A stretch of DNA of 64,000 nt. It comes from Bacteroidaceae bacterium. Its GTDB lineage: Bacteria; Bacteroidota; Bacteroidia; Bacteroidales; Bacteroidaceae. Shown here piece by piece: positions 41,426 to 50,984 of the stretch. The DNA lies in assembly GCA_017557635.1 (NCBI GenBank), contig JAFYYH010000020.1:124001-188000 (forward strand), given 5' to 3'. Both the position numbers and the translations under genes were made by a program. Numbering within the stretch: the first letter of the stretch is position 1; every line of letters starts with the position of its first letter. Under the pieces are notes generated by a model. It saw only the letters and a list, made by a program, of their open reading frames with translations. It searched no databases and was not told where the DNA came from.

Positions 41426-43615
41426 TCATATGCTCGGGAATCCGTACAGGGTAAGCACGTCACGCCAGATGTTGTTCTTGACGTAGAAGTAACTGCGCCT
41501 TACCTGCTGTGCCATATCTATGTCGCGCTCAACGCCGATTCCCCAGAAATAGGCAACGCTGAGTTCGTCAATAGCCTCGATTGAACCGGCGTCAATAGCC
41601 TCAATCAGAGAATGAATGTACTGGTTGTAGTCCGATGTCACTCCCAGTCCGCTCTTATAAGCCAGAGCGATCTGCCAGTATGCATCGGCATAACCCTTCT
41701 GGGCTGCCTGTCTGAAGCAATCCAGTGACTTCTCCAGGTCACGTGTCTTGACCACACCCTCCTTGTAGGCCTTACCCAGGCAGTACAGGGAGTAGGCGTC
41801 ACCCTGCTGCGCACCCTTGTCGTACTCGGCTGCAACCTCCTCGGGATCGGAGTTGCCGCTTGCCAGGATGTCACCGTTCAGACCGTAAACGTAGGGGTTG
41901 TATGCCATCAGCATGGTGCTCATGTGGCTGTCGGAGAGTTCGCGGAACTTCTTGCGCTGCATGCGCATGGGGTAGTGCTTCTCGTCGATGGAGAGGTTGT
42001 AGTAAACCGGAATCAGCCAGGCGCTTGCACGGATGCAGCCCAGGTCGGCCAGTTTCTGCATCTGCACGATGGCCTTTGTCAGACGGTCCAGGTCATCGGC
42101 CTTCTTTCCTATGCCGGCTCCGTAGTAACTCATGTATGCCAGCGGGAACAGCTTGTCGGGATCGTTCTGGGCCTCCTGCTCCAGTTTGGTGTACATGGCG
42201 CGGTACAGGGCGTTCTCCTGAATGTTGCTGCTGTAGGTGTAGGGCTTGTATTTCTCGGGAACGCGGAACATATGGAAACTGCGCTCCTCGATCACCTTGT
42301 CACGCGTGCCGTCGGCCGATGAGTGACGCTCGCTTACAATGTAACTGCATGCCAGCACGTTCTCGGTCACGCTCTTGAGTGAGAAGTTGATGGTTGTCTG
42401 GAAGTTCTCGTTCGATATCTTGCGGCTGGCATAGTTGAGCAGGGTGCTGCCAATGCGTGAAGCCAGTGCGCCGAACGGGATGAACAGCGACAGACCGTCC
42501 ATCACGTCACGTCCTATGGTAGCCACGTTGGGCTTGTCTTTCTTACGCAGCGAGAATGTAAAGTCAAAACTCTCCTCCGAGAAGTCACCGCGGATGGCGC
42601 TTCCAATCAGCTCGGTAGCGTCAAAGTCGGCACCGTCGCTTGACCAGATGCTCTTGACTGCGTTCCATGAAGACTTGAACATGCTGTTCTTCTTGTCCAG
42701 AAACAGACCCGACTCCTCGTTTATCATAGCCGACAGGCTGCTGCCCATCTGCTCAATGTCCAGGATAATGAACTCACGGCCCGTCTCGGCGCTGAATACA
42801 GACGACGCCCATTTGCCAATCAGGTCATTCTTTGACTCGAAAGCACGCTTGGGAGTAACCTTTGCGCCGTACTGCGCGTCACGCTTCAGGCGCAGCTCAT
42901 TGACAACGTCCGGATGCGGGCTGAACAGATACGGGGTGGAGCAGTCGGGCTTGACCTCGGTGGCCGATGCCTCCTGAACCAGGTTCTCGGCCTGCTGCTG
43001 GATCTCCTGCGTGATCACAGGCTCCGGCTCAGGCTCGGGTTCCGGCTCGGGTTCCGGTTCAGGCTCGGGTTCAGGAACGGCCTGAATCTCTTCCTCCACT
43101 ACAGGCTCCGGTTCCGGCTCGGGCTCCTTGGTGTTGGCCGATGCCACCAGCGCGGAAAGATCAAACAGTGAAGTAGCCGATGATGTTATGGTAACCGCAG
43201 GTGCAGTCTCGGCAGTCTCAGCCATAAGCTGCTGAAACTGCTCCTGCTCCTGCTCCTCAAAACTCTTTACCTCCAATTTCTCCTCCAGCTCCTTCATGCG
43301 GGGCTTGATCTCGGAGAGCTTCTTGTCATCCATCTCCAGGCTGGCGTATGTGCGGTACATCACCAGAGCCAGCTCCTGCTCGCCGCCGTCATCATAGATC
43401 TGCGCCATACGCAGGTAGGTGTCTGGCAGTTTGGGATACATAGCCGTAATCTCCTCACAGAGGGCGATGGCCTCGGCATCCTTGCCGCTGTTATGCAACT
43501 GGGTAATCTGGTAGTACTTGCGCAGCAGTTGGCCGCGGGTCATCTGAGCGCTTGCAGGGGCTGCAATGAGCAACAGAGTCAAGGCTATTTGGAGAAAACG
43601 CTTCATAGGAATCAT
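41426..43615 (-). CDS. Exported TPR/Sel1-repeat protein with a (Glu-Pro)n spacer
   Basis: A 729-residue protein: signal peptide (MIPMKRFLQIALTLLLIAAPASA), a TPR-like region (EAIALCEEITAMYPKLPDTYLRMAQIYDDGG), a spacer of repeated Glu-Pro pairs near residues 163-200, a central domain, and Sel1-like repeats at the C-terminus (DAYSLYCLGKAYKEGVV; ADAYWQIALAYKSGLGV). Long Glu-Pro tracts are stiff spacers that can span the periplasm, as in TonB. The first ATG overlaps the upstream TGA (ATGA). Probably a structural partner of the LPP20-like protein. Confidence 0.68.
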   Translation of the reverse strand: MIPMKRFLQIALTLLLIAAPASAQMTRGQLLRKYYQITQLHNSGKDAEAIALCEEITAMYPKLPDTYLRMAQIYDDGGEQELALVMYRTYASLEMDDKKLSEIKPRMKELEEKLEVKSFEEQEQEQFQQLMAETAETAPAVTITSSATSLFDLSALVASANTKEPEPEPEPVVEEEIQAVPEPEPEPEPEPEPEPEPEPVITQEIQQQAENLVQEASATEVKPDCSTPYLFSPHPDVVNELRLKRDAQYGAKVTPKRAFESKNDLIGKWASSVFSAETGREFIILDIEQMGSSLSAMINEESGLFLDKKNSMFKSSWNAVKSIWSSDGADFDATELIGSAIRGDFSEESFDFTFSLRKKDKPNVATIGRDVMDGLSLFIPFGALASRIGSTLLNYASRKISNENFQTTINFSLKSVTENVLACSYIVSERHSSADGTRDKVIEERSFHMFRVPEKYKPYTYSSNIQENALYRAMYTKLEQEAQNDPDKLFPLAYMSYYGAGIGKKADDLDRLTKAIVQMQKLADLGCIRASAWLIPVYYNLSIDEKHYPMRMQRKKFRELSDSHMSTMLMAYNPYVYGLNGDILASGNSDPEEVAAEYDKGAQQGDAYSLYCLGKAYKEGVVKTRDLEKSLDCFRQAAQKGYADAYWQIALAYKSGLGVTSDYNQYIHSLIEAIDAGSIEAIDELSVAYFWGIGVERDIDMAQQVRRSYFYVKNNIWRDVLTLYGFPSI

Positions 43616-45099
43616 TTTAAAACAGACCAGACAAGAGCGCGCTTGTCATAACTGAATGATTTGAACTGATCGGGGAACTCACGCGTCATCTGACGTGACA
43701 TCTCCTTTGCTGCGGAGTGGAGCACCTGATTCTTGTCCCTGCCTGCTGGTGACAGATAGCTGAAGTTGTCAATCGTGTACTGGAACAGCTCCTTGCCCGA
43801 TGCCTTCTCCTTAACCTGAACGCTCAGTGCGCCGCTGTACTGGTCAATGGGCCACTTTGCCTTGGGATCGGCTCCCGCCTCAAGCAGGATTGCGGGCTTG
43901 GCGGTCAGAACAAGGTCAGCCTTTGATTCGCTGTCAACAATCACAAGGTCCTTGCGGGCCGATATCAGATCGGTCACAGCCTTCTGTGTTGCGGAATCAG
44001 CGGGACTTACTGTCAGATAGATGTAGTTGGTGGGGTCGAACAGCTTCACTGTAGCCTTGGTTGACTGCAGCTTGTCGGCCTTTGAGGTCAGCTGCTTGAA
44101 TACGTATGTCTCGGGCAGTCCGTAGATGCCGTCCTTGTCGAGTGAGACGGTGATTGCCTGCTCGGCTTCATCGGCCGCCTTTACGATGGTGAATGCAGCC
44201 TCGCCGTTCTCATCGGTCATAAAAGCGCCGTCGGTGGTTCCGGGATAGTCAATTACGATACCCAGTTTCCTTACGGGAGTGCCTTTCTGCTCAACCTTAA
44301 CCTTGAACGTAGCGGGAACGGCCTCGCCTGCAACGGCGGGAATCTCAGTTACAGAGCAGCTCAAGGTGATATTGTCATAGACGCTAACGTAACTCTTGTA
44401 TATGCTTGAGAACAGGTCCACGTTCTCATAATCGTACTTGATCTTGTGCTGAGAGTAGATGAGCGGGTGGATCAGGTTCAGCGCCTCGGTGAAAGTCTTT
44501 GCGGCGTTGAACAGCATGCCGTCCTTCTGGTAGGACATACCCAGTTTCCACATGGTCTCGGCCTGGCCGCAGATGCTGTCCTCCAGTGACTTGAGACGTG
44601 CCTGGCAGTCCTTCTCGGTGATGGAGTAGTAGCACCAGTACTCATCCTCGTCCTCCCATTCGCCCTGTTTCTTGAGCAGCGGGGTAGCGAACACCCTGTC
44701 AATGAAGACGTCGTCGAACGATGCGTTTGACGTGGGAGCGTACTTTTCCTGAACGATCAGGTCACCCAGCAGAGAGTTGGGGTCAACAGCCAGATGCATC
44801 TCCTTGAGGATGCTCTTCTCGGCCTCGCGGCGGCCGCTCTCCTTGTACTTGTCGTTAAAGAACAGCTGTGAAACGATTATTGACGATGCGGCGCTCTCGG
44901 TCTGCTCGCCGTTAGGGTTCATGGAACGCTTGGGCACGCTGGCAATGCCGATGTAACTGCCTTTTACCGTAGGAGCCTTGGTAACCCACGCGGGCTTCTT
45001 GGCCGTTGAACTCTTGCTCTGTGAGTAAACTTCTTGAGGGGCCGATGACAGCAGCACTGTGGCAATTGCCGTCAGGATTATAGCATTCGTCTTTTTCAT
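43612..45099 (-). CDS. LPP20-like exported protein, first gene of the envelope operon
   Basis: A 495-residue protein: signal peptide MKKTNAIILTAIATVLLSSA, then KKPAWVTKAPTVKGSYIGIA and a region with SASSIIVSQLFF, the pattern of LPP20-type lipoprotein domains, although no lipobox cysteine is seen. A middle beta-sandwich region (VPATFKVKVEQKGTP) and a C-terminal domain with a second nucleotide-free alpha/beta part follow. LPP20-type proteins occur with CsgG/FlgT-like secretion or flagellar components. A -7-like TATTTTTG (45133-45126) lies upstream. Confidence 0.62.
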   Translation of the reverse strand: MKKTNAIILTAIATVLLSSAPQEVYSQSKSSTAKKPAWVTKAPTVKGSYIGIASVPKRSMNPNGEQTESAASSIIVSQLFFNDKYKESGRREAEKSILKEMHLAVDPNSLLGDLIVQEKYAPTSNASFDDVFIDRVFATPLLKKQGEWEDEDEYWCYYSITEKDCQARLKSLEDSICGQAETMWKLGMSYQKDGMLFNAAKTFTEALNLIHPLIYSQHKIKYDYENVDLFSSIYKSYVSVYDNITLSCSVTEIPAVAGEAVPATFKVKVEQKGTPVRKLGIVIDYPGTTDGAFMTDENGEAAFTIVKAADEAEQAITVSLDKDGIYGLPETYVFKQLTSKADKLQSTKATVKLFDPTNYIYLTVSPADSATQKAVTDLISARKDLVIVDSESKADLVLTAKPAILLEAGADPKAKWPIDQYSGALSVQVKEKASGKELFQYTIDNFSYLSPAGRDKNQVLHSAAKEMSRQMTREFPDQFKSFSYDKRALVWSVLK

Positions 45100-45179
45100 T
45101 AATCGGTTGTTTGAAAACTAAGATGCAAAAATAAGTAAAAAAACGTAAACGGAAAACAATGTACGCGCATAATAGAAAT

Positions 45180-45213
45180 AAAAAAACATCCCGTCAGGCT
45201 GTATGACGGGATG
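45180..45213 (-). terminator. Intrinsic terminator of the PorT-like gene
   Basis: On the minus strand CATCCCGTCA and TGACGGGATG (45213-45187) pair around a short loop and are followed by seven T residues (45186-45180). It lies 41 bp after the stop of the gene at 45254-46129. Confidence 0.85.
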
Positions 45214-45253
45214 CGTTTGGAATTTATGTTACAATTTGGCAGGTGCGAAGGTA

Positions 45254-46129
45254 TCAGAAGGAAGTGCTTATTCCTATCATGAAAGGATATGTCTGAACGG
45301 GGTCGTCATCCAGGAACAGACTGGTGAACGAGTAACGTGCGGTGATACCGAAATCGTTGATGCCGATACGTGCTACGGCGTTCAGTCCCAGAGGGTTCAC
45401 GTTGATGCCTTTTGTCACGGTTATGCGTTCGTCGTCTTCAATCACGTCAACCTTTGATACGTCACCGAAACGGTACTCGATCTCAGGACCTACGGCAATG
45501 AACGGTCCGCGTCTGGATGCAGAGCTGAGCTCAAGGCAGATGGGCACACGGAGGCTCCAGTAGCGCAGATAACCCTGCTTTACGGTGTTGCCGTCATATG
45601 TTCCGCTATACAGAGCCACCTTTTGGTTCGGGATTCTGGGGGTGTAGTTCAGATACTGGCTGTTGTCAATCCAGTAACGTGAACGTGTAATGTAAAGAGC
45701 GGTGTTTACACCTATGTTCCTGGTCATGTGGTAACCCCACTGTCCTACAGCGAATCCAAGCTCGAATCCCTTGCCCACCTTCTGCGGCAGACCGGGAGTC
45801 AACACACGCGGATCATCGGTTGTGAGCATGTTTATTCCCAGGTAGAAATCGGGGGTGTGGCCGGGACCGTAATAGCGGTAAGTTTTACTTACATTTCTCT
45901 GCTCTTTCTTGCTTACGGGCTTCTTCTCGTACTGGTTGCCCTGATCATCAACCACCTCATAGTACTCGGCACCTACAAGAGCGTCGTAGAAGTTGTGGGC
46001 AAAGCGGCGGGCCCAACCTTCCTTGCGGCCAACCTGACCATATTCGTCATATTCGTAATGTCTCTCGGACTGTGCAAACGCGGGAACTGCCAACACTGCT
46101 GCTACTACCGCAATAAGATACTTTTTCAT
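45254..46129 (-). CDS. PorT-like outer-membrane beta-barrel protein
   Basis: A 291-residue exported protein (signal peptide MKKYLIAVVAAVLAVPAFA). A charged N-terminal segment precedes a barrel-like region of alternating strands (DFYLGINML, GFELGFAVGQWGYHM, YWSLRVPICLELS, GLNAVARIGINDFGITARYSF) ending ISTSF. The layout fits PorT/OmpW-like barrels. An ATG three bases upstream (46132) is an equally possible start. Function unknown. Confidence 0.68.
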   Translation of the reverse strand: MKKYLIAVVAAVLAVPAFAQSERHYEYDEYGQVGRKEGWARRFAHNFYDALVGAEYYEVVDDQGNQYEKKPVSKKEQRNVSKTYRYYGPGHTPDFYLGINMLTTDDPRVLTPGLPQKVGKGFELGFAVGQWGYHMTRNIGVNTALYITRSRYWIDNSQYLNYTPRIPNQKVALYSGTYDGNTVKQGYLRYWSLRVPICLELSSASRRGPFIAVGPEIEYRFGDVSKVDVIEDDERITVTKGINVNPLGLNAVARIGINDFGITARYSFTSLFLDDDPVQTYPFMIGISTSF

Positions 46130-46160
46130 CATGTTTGAGTAATTCTTTTGCCTAATAGAC

Positions 46161-46190
46161 GAAAAAGGTCCGGATTTGTTGGTCCGGACC
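46161..46190 (-). terminator. Terminator of the aromatic operon
   Basis: GGTCCGG (46167-46173) and CCGGACC (46184-46190) pair around a 10-nt loop; the minus strand continues with a T-run. Located 16 bp after the aroQ stop. T residues also follow on the plus strand. Confidence 0.8.
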
Positions 46191-46205
46191 TCGATATTTT
46201 TTCAA

Positions 46206-46634
46206 TTATTTTTCTGAAAAGTACTCCAGGGCCTCTCTATAGCCCTCAAATCCTTTGCCTTTTATCACTTTGCAGGCATAAAGTGACACGAATGAGTGTC
46301 GGCGGAACTCCTCGCGTGAGTCAACATCACTCAGATGAACCTCGACCGTGGGAATTGCCACAGCCTTGAGCGCATCCAGAATGGCGACGCTTGTATGGGT
46401 GTAAGCCGCAGGGTTGATCACGATGCCGTCAAACACGCCGTACGCCTGCTGGATCTTATCCACGATTGCGCCCTCGTAGTTTGACTGGAAACACTCAACC
46501 TGGAATCCCAGATCCAGACCGCTCTCCAGCACGAATGCCTCAAGCGCCTTGTAATCCCTGCTGCCGTAAATAGCCGGCTCGCGCAGACCCAGAAGGTTCA
46601 GATTGGGACCGTTTATGACAAGAATCTTTTTCAT
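46206..46634 (-). CDS. aroQ: 3-dehydroquinate dehydratase, type II
   Basis: A 142-residue type II dehydroquinase: INGPNLNLLGLREPAIYG at the N-terminus, NPAAYTHTSVAI and VEVHLSDVDSREEFRRHS with the catalytic histidine and arginines. It converts 3-dehydroquinate to 3-dehydroshikimate. Last gene of the aromatic operon, 9 bp after pheA. Confidence 0.95.
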   Translation of the reverse strand: MKKILVINGPNLNLLGLREPAIYGSRDYKALEAFVLESGLDLGFQVECFQSNYEGAIVDKIQQAYGVFDGIVINPAAYTHTSVAILDALKAVAIPTVEVHLSDVDSREEFRRHSFVSLYACKVIKGKGFEGYREALEYFSEK

Positions 46635-46643
46635 GCCGCTAAG

Positions 46644-47786
46644 TTAGACAATTTCCTGATAAGTGCCGAAATACTTGAACTGCTCGCCGCAATGGTCCAG
46701 CTCACTGATCAGTGATGCGAACTTCTTGTCATAGATGGAAAGCTCAATGTCAAAGTAGAACATGAACTCAAAGTCGCGGCCCGGGATAGGACGTGACTCC
46801 AGCTTTACAAGGTTGGCGCCTGTAGCGTTGAACTTACTCAGCACTGAGAACAGAGTACCGGGCTTGTGTGACATCACCATCATGATACTGGTACGGTTGG
46901 CACCAGGATAGATGCGGGCGTTCTTGGCTATGCAGATAAAGCGGGTGTGGTTGCTGTCAAAGTTCTGAATATCGGCCGCAAGAACCTCCATGTTATAGAG
47001 GTCAACGCAACTCTTAGATGATATTGAGGCCGATGTCCTGTTGGGATCCTTGGCAACCTTCTGGGCAGCCATAGCGGTGTTGTCGAACGGAATGATCTCA
47101 ACATCCTTCAGTGCAGCCAGGAAGTGTGAGCACTGGTTGATGGCCTGCGGGTGCGAGTAGATGGTCTTGATATCCTGGAAACGGGTACCCTTGGCGGCCA
47201 GCAGCTGATGGTCAACGCGCACGCGTGTGCTGCGTACAATATGAACGTTATATCTAACCAGCAGGTCATAAATCTCGTTCACAGAACCTGCGGTTGAGTT
47301 CTCAATAGGCAGTATGCCGTACTCGCAAAGGCCGTCGGTCACCATGCGGATAACACCCTCAAAGGTGTTGTTGAACATGATCTCGGGCACCTCGAACAGC
47401 TTCTCGGCTGCAATCTGTGAGTATGCGCCCTCACGTCCCTGACAAGCCACAACGGCGCGCTTGGGGAACGGAGCGGGATCGGCATTGATCAGGCCTGAGA
47501 TTGCCTTGTAGAGTGGGGAGTCCTTCTCCTTGTACATAGCCTCATAAGCCTTGCTCACGTCAAACATTGAACGGTAAAGAACGCGTCCAAAGTCTTCTAA
47601 ATCCTCGGGCAACTGTTTGGAAATGCGTGCCAGCACCTCGCGCTCGCGTGAACTGCTGCTGACGGGTACATCATGGCTGCGTTTGTATTCGCCAATCTCA
47701 TTGACTACGCTCATGCGCTCGGTGAAGAGACGGCAAATCTGATCATCGATAGAGTCAATCTTGTTTCTGTAATCTGTAAGGTCCAT
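46644..47786 (-). CDS. pheA: Bifunctional chorismate mutase / prephenate dehydratase
   Basis: A 380-residue protein: an N-terminal chorismate mutase domain of the AroQ type (RNKIDSIDDQICRLFTERM, residues 7-25), a prephenate dehydratase domain (GREGAYSQIAAEKLF; GILPIENSTAGSVNEIYDLL; the TRF catalytic motif in NHTRFICIA) and a C-terminal ACT domain (HKPGTLFSVLSKFNATGANL ... ESRPIPG) that binds phenylalanine for feedback control. It makes phenylpyruvate from chorismate. It starts 22 bp after the aroA stop, next to a heptamer repeat. Confidence 0.95.
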   Translation of the reverse strand: MDLTDYRNKIDSIDDQICRLFTERMSVVNEIGEYKRSHDVPVSSSSREREVLARISKQLPEDLEDFGRVLYRSMFDVSKAYEAMYKEKDSPLYKAISGLINADPAPFPKRAVVACQGREGAYSQIAAEKLFEVPEIMFNNTFEGVIRMVTDGLCEYGILPIENSTAGSVNEIYDLLVRYNVHIVRSTRVRVDHQLLAAKGTRFQDIKTIYSHPQAINQCSHFLAALKDVEIIPFDNTAMAAQKVAKDPNRTSASISSKSCVDLYNMEVLAADIQNFDSNHTRFICIAKNARIYPGANRTSIMMVMSHKPGTLFSVLSKFNATGANLVKLESRPIPGRDFEFMFYFDIELSIYDKKFASLISELDHCGEQFKYFGTYQEIV

Positions 47787-47796
47787 ATGGTATATT

Positions 47797-47824
47797 AATT
47801 CTCAATTCTCAATTCTCAACTCTC
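47797..47824. repeat. Tandem heptamer repeat over the aroA stop codon
   Basis: Four units of AATTCTC (last one AACTCTC) on the plus strand. Read on the minus strand they encode the last residues and TGA of aroA. A perfect four-unit copy of the same heptamer is at 50985-51012. Confidence 0.8.
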
Positions 47825-49074
47825 ACTCCGCCTCCTAAAGCATTGAAATCATCAAAGAAAGCCGGATAAGACTTAGCGACGCACTCCGCATCGCTTATGG
47901 TAATCTTCACGTTTTTGTTTGATGCAAGGATCGCTGCAGCCATAGCCATTCGGTGGTCACCAGACGGATCGTAAGAGCAGTTTCTTGCCGGACCTCCGGT
48001 CACCGTAAGGGTATTGTCCGATGCAAACGCATATATGCCGGCCATACCGAGTAACTGCAGTATTGACTGCACGCGGTCACTCTCCTTAATGCGGAGACGG
48101 CGGATGTTATCAAAGATTGTAGTTCCCTGAGCACTCGATGCTGCGACAGCAAGAATGGGAACCAGATCCGGAATATCGGCACAGTCAATCTGAGCTGCGG
48201 TCAGGTTTGACGGGCGTGCGGTTACCGTATTGCCTGCTGTGGCGATATCAGCACCCATCTTACGCAGAACGTCAACTATGCGGCGGTCACCCTGGGCCGA
48301 GCGCTCGTAGTCCAGACCGGTGCAGGTAACGGGCTTGCTGCCTGCAACGCCTGCTGTGATCCAGAATGCGGCGGCAGACCAGTCGCCCTCAACGGCAACT
48401 TGGGTATCGGCCGATGTGAACTCCTGGCCGCTGGGTATGATAAAGCCGTCTGTGACGGTCTGTATCTCAATTCCAAACTGACTCAGTGCGTTCAGTGTAA
48501 GGCCAATGTATGATGCGCTCTCCTGCTTGCCGGTAATCACTATCTTGCTCTGAATTCCGGTAAGGGGCAATGCCATGAGAAGTCCTGATATGAACTGTGA
48601 TGATACGCCGCCGTCAATGGTGTAGAGACCGGCGGGCAAGTTACCCTCACACTTGAGCGGCATATGGCCGTTGGGCGACATCTTGACGCCGTGAGCGGTC
48701 ATCTCCTCGTACAGGGGAGAGAGCGGACGCTCGGGCAGACGGCCATGGCCGATGAATGTTGCATCGGCCCCGAGTGCGGCGGCTACGGGGAGCAGGAACC
48801 TCAGGGTTGAGCCGCTCTCGCCGCAGTCCAGCGTTACACCTTTTTGAACTTTGGTTATGGGGGTTACGCTGAATTTTCCGTCAGCGTATGTGATATTTGC
48901 GCCCAGGGCGTTCAGGCAGGCGGCGGTTGCCTCCATATCGCGGTTCACGCTCTGGCAGACGATTGTGCAGGGAGCGTCAGCGAGCGCTGCGCATATGAGC
49001 ATGCGGTGGGCTACCGACTTTGATGGCGGCACCTGTACGTTTCCTGAAACTGTCCCTGATACCTCTAGAATCAT
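47809..49074 (-). CDS. aroA: 3-phosphoshikimate 1-carboxyvinyltransferase (EPSP synthase)
   Basis: A 421-residue enzyme with the two-domain EPSP synthase fold: VPPSKSVAHRMLICAALA near the N-terminus, LDCGESGSTLRFLLPVAAA, GDWSAAAFWITAG, RIKESDRVQSILQLL and DPSGDHRMAMAAAIL. It joins shikimate-3-phosphate and PEP. ATGA overlap with aroB. The C-terminus lies within a heptamer repeat. No shikimate kinase gene is seen in the operon. Confidence 0.95.
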   Translation of the reverse strand: MILEVSGTVSGNVQVPPSKSVAHRMLICAALADAPCTIVCQSVNRDMEATAACLNALGANITYADGKFSVTPITKVQKGVTLDCGESGSTLRFLLPVAAALGADATFIGHGRLPERPLSPLYEEMTAHGVKMSPNGHMPLKCEGNLPAGLYTIDGGVSSQFISGLLMALPLTGIQSKIVITGKQESASYIGLTLNALSQFGIEIQTVTDGFIIPSGQEFTSADTQVAVEGDWSAAAFWITAGVAGSKPVTCTGLDYERSAQGDRRIVDVLRKMGADIATAGNTVTARPSNLTAAQIDCADIPDLVPILAVAASSAQGTTIFDNIRRLRIKESDRVQSILQLLGMAGIYAFASDNTLTVTGGPARNCSYDPSGDHRMAMAAAILASNKNVKITISDAECVAKSYPAFFDDFNALGGGVRVEN

Positions 49075-50123
49075 AATCCGGCCTTTTTCATCAGTTCAAG
49101 TACCTGACTGGCAGGCATTTTCTCAAGAGTGCACGCGCCAATCTGCTTGGGCAGCACAAGTGTAATGTTTGCTCCGCTGCGCTTCTTGTCTGAAAGAATG
49201 ACGCTGTAGAGCTCATTGGCCTTGAAAGGACAGTCGGTCTCGAAACCGTAGTCCTTTACCACCTTTGTGATGATGTCCGTGTAATCAGTGAAGCCGTAGA
49301 CGCGGGCCACCTTTGCGGCGATGATCATTCCGCGGGCGACGGCGCTTCCGTGGGTGATGGTAAAGCCGCTCAGCTTCTCGATTGCGTGACCGAATGTGTG
49401 GCCAAAGTTCAATAGACCGCGCAGGCCCTTGTCAAACTCATCCTGCTCCACAACATCACGCTTAATCTCAATGCAGCGTGCAATCACCTCCTTAAGGTCA
49501 AAGCTATTGGGTTTTGCAACGGTGTCGAACAGTTTCTTGTCCAGTATTACACCGTATTTGATTACTTCAGCAAAGCCGTCACGCAGAACTGAAGGGTCAA
49601 GGGTTTTCAGATTCTCGGTGTCCAGATAGACCAGAGCGGGCTGGTGGAATGCGCCTACCAGATTCTTGCCGGCGCTGATATCGACCGCAGTCTTGCCGCC
49701 CACCGATGAATCAACCGCAGCCAGAAGGGTGGTGGGTACCTGGATGTAAGGAATGCCGCGCAGGTAGATTGCAGCCGCAAAACCTGCCATATCACCAACC
49801 ACACCGCCGCCCAGAGCCAGCACCATATCGGTACGGGTAACCTGCGCCTTTACCATGCAGTCAATGAATGCGGTCACGTTATCAAGGGTCTTGCTCTGCT
49901 CGCCGTTGGGAATGACGTGGGCTACGGTCCTGAAACTGGCTGCCTCAAGTGAATCCATCACGGTCTTGCCGTAGAGCGGGAACACCTTGTCGTCGCTCAG
50001 GATGGCTACAGTGCAGGGCTTGAATCGCTCTGCTGCAGCCTTGCCTATGCCGCTCAGACCACCCTTGCTGATGAGGATGTCATATGTGCCTGATGCACGG
50101 ACGGTGATTTTGGCTGTTTCCAT
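49071..50123 (-). CDS. aroB: 3-dehydroquinate synthase
   Basis: A 350-residue NAD- and metal-dependent enzyme: VIPNGEQSKTLDNVTAFID, the GGGVVGDMAGFAAAIYLRG loop, PTTLLAAVDSSVGGKTAVD and LNFGHTFGHAIEKL with metal-binding histidines. It cyclises DAHP to 3-dehydroquinate. ATG 50123 is 1 bp after the tyrA stop; the long upstream extension is not conserved-looking. Confidence 0.95.
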   Translation of the reverse strand: METAKITVRASGTYDILISKGGLSGIGKAAAERFKPCTVAILSDDKVFPLYGKTVMDSLEAASFRTVAHVIPNGEQSKTLDNVTAFIDCMVKAQVTRTDMVLALGGGVVGDMAGFAAAIYLRGIPYIQVPTTLLAAVDSSVGGKTAVDISAGKNLVGAFHQPALVYLDTENLKTLDPSVLRDGFAEVIKYGVILDKKLFDTVAKPNSFDLKEVIARCIEIKRDVVEQDEFDKGLRGLLNFGHTFGHAIEKLSGFTITHGSAVARGMIIAAKVARVYGFTDYTDIITKVVKDYGFETDCPFKANELYSVILSDKKRSGANITLVLPKQIGACTLEKMPASQVLELMKKAGL

Positions 50124-50124
50124 A

Positions 50125-50958
50125 TCAGTTCTTTTCTGAAAGTTCCTTTGCAATACGTCCGTCACGCAACAGTGCGCACAATGTCTGGGCGTCATCGGCC
50201 TCCATGGCATCGGCGTACTGCGTGAGGTTGTCAATCAAGGTATGTATCTCGCGTAACAGGTTGTCCTTGTTCTCAAGGAACAGCTCTGTCCACATATTCT
50301 CGTTCAGCCAGGCCACACGGGTAAGGTCGCGGAAACTGCCCGCGCTGTAACCCTTATGCTGTTGGGCCGATGGGCTCTTAATGTATGCGTTGGACACCAC
50401 GTGAGCCAGCTGTGATGTGAATGCAATCATGCTGTCGTGCTGCTCGGGGGTGGTGAATACCACGCGCTTTAACTGCATCGGCTCCAGGAGATGCTTGATC
50501 TTGTCCAGCAGCTGGATGTCATCATGCGTGGGAGGGATGATGATCATGGATGCGTTCTGGAACATCGTTGCGCGTGAGTTCTTGTAGCCTGAAAGGTGAG
50601 TTCCGGCCATCGGGTGACCGCCTGCGTATATGAATCCGTACTTTGCGGCGGCTTTCATTCCGCACTCAACCACCTTGCGCTTGGTTCCGCAGTCATCTAT
50701 CACGATGGTGGTTTTTGCAATCTCGGGAGCGTGCTCGTTTATCCAGCCGCATGCGGCATCGGGAGTGACGGCAATATGTATAAGGTCACACTTCTTGATA
50801 TTTTTGCTGTCCAGCACTGCATCCAGAGTGCCTTCCAACTGTGCAAAACAGCTCACCGACTCGTTCAGGTCATAACCGTAAACCGTCCAGCCGGCCTCCT
50901 TGTATGCCTTGGCCAGCGAACCGCCTATCAGACCCAATCCTACAACTGCTACAATCAT
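50125..50958 (-). CDS. tyrA: Prephenate dehydrogenase
   Basis: A 277-residue enzyme: NAD-binding VAVVGLGLIGGSLAKAYKE at the N-terminus, GGHPMAGTHLSGY with the catalytic histidine, and SFRDLTRVAWLNENMW. It converts prephenate to 4-hydroxyphenylpyruvate, the tyrosine branch. The chorismate mutase domain is supplied by PheA. No ACT domain is present. It follows the DAHP synthase gene after 56 bp holding a heptamer repeat. Confidence 0.92.
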   Translation of the reverse strand: MIVAVVGLGLIGGSLAKAYKEAGWTVYGYDLNESVSCFAQLEGTLDAVLDSKNIKKCDLIHIAVTPDAACGWINEHAPEIAKTTIVIDDCGTKRKVVECGMKAAAKYGFIYAGGHPMAGTHLSGYKNSRATMFQNASMIIIPPTHDDIQLLDKIKHLLEPMQLKRVVFTTPEQHDSMIAFTSQLAHVVSNAYIKSPSAQQHKGYSAGSFRDLTRVAWLNENMWTELFLENKDNLLREIHTLIDNLTQYADAMEADDAQTLCALLRDGRIAKELSEKN

Positions 50959-50984
50959 CTTGCTTTCTTTGAGTTACAAAAATA

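Noticed and set aside
42435..43171. Plus-strand frames within the TPR/Sel1 gene
   Set aside because: They are caused by the low-complexity Glu-Pro tract and codon bias on the real minus strand.
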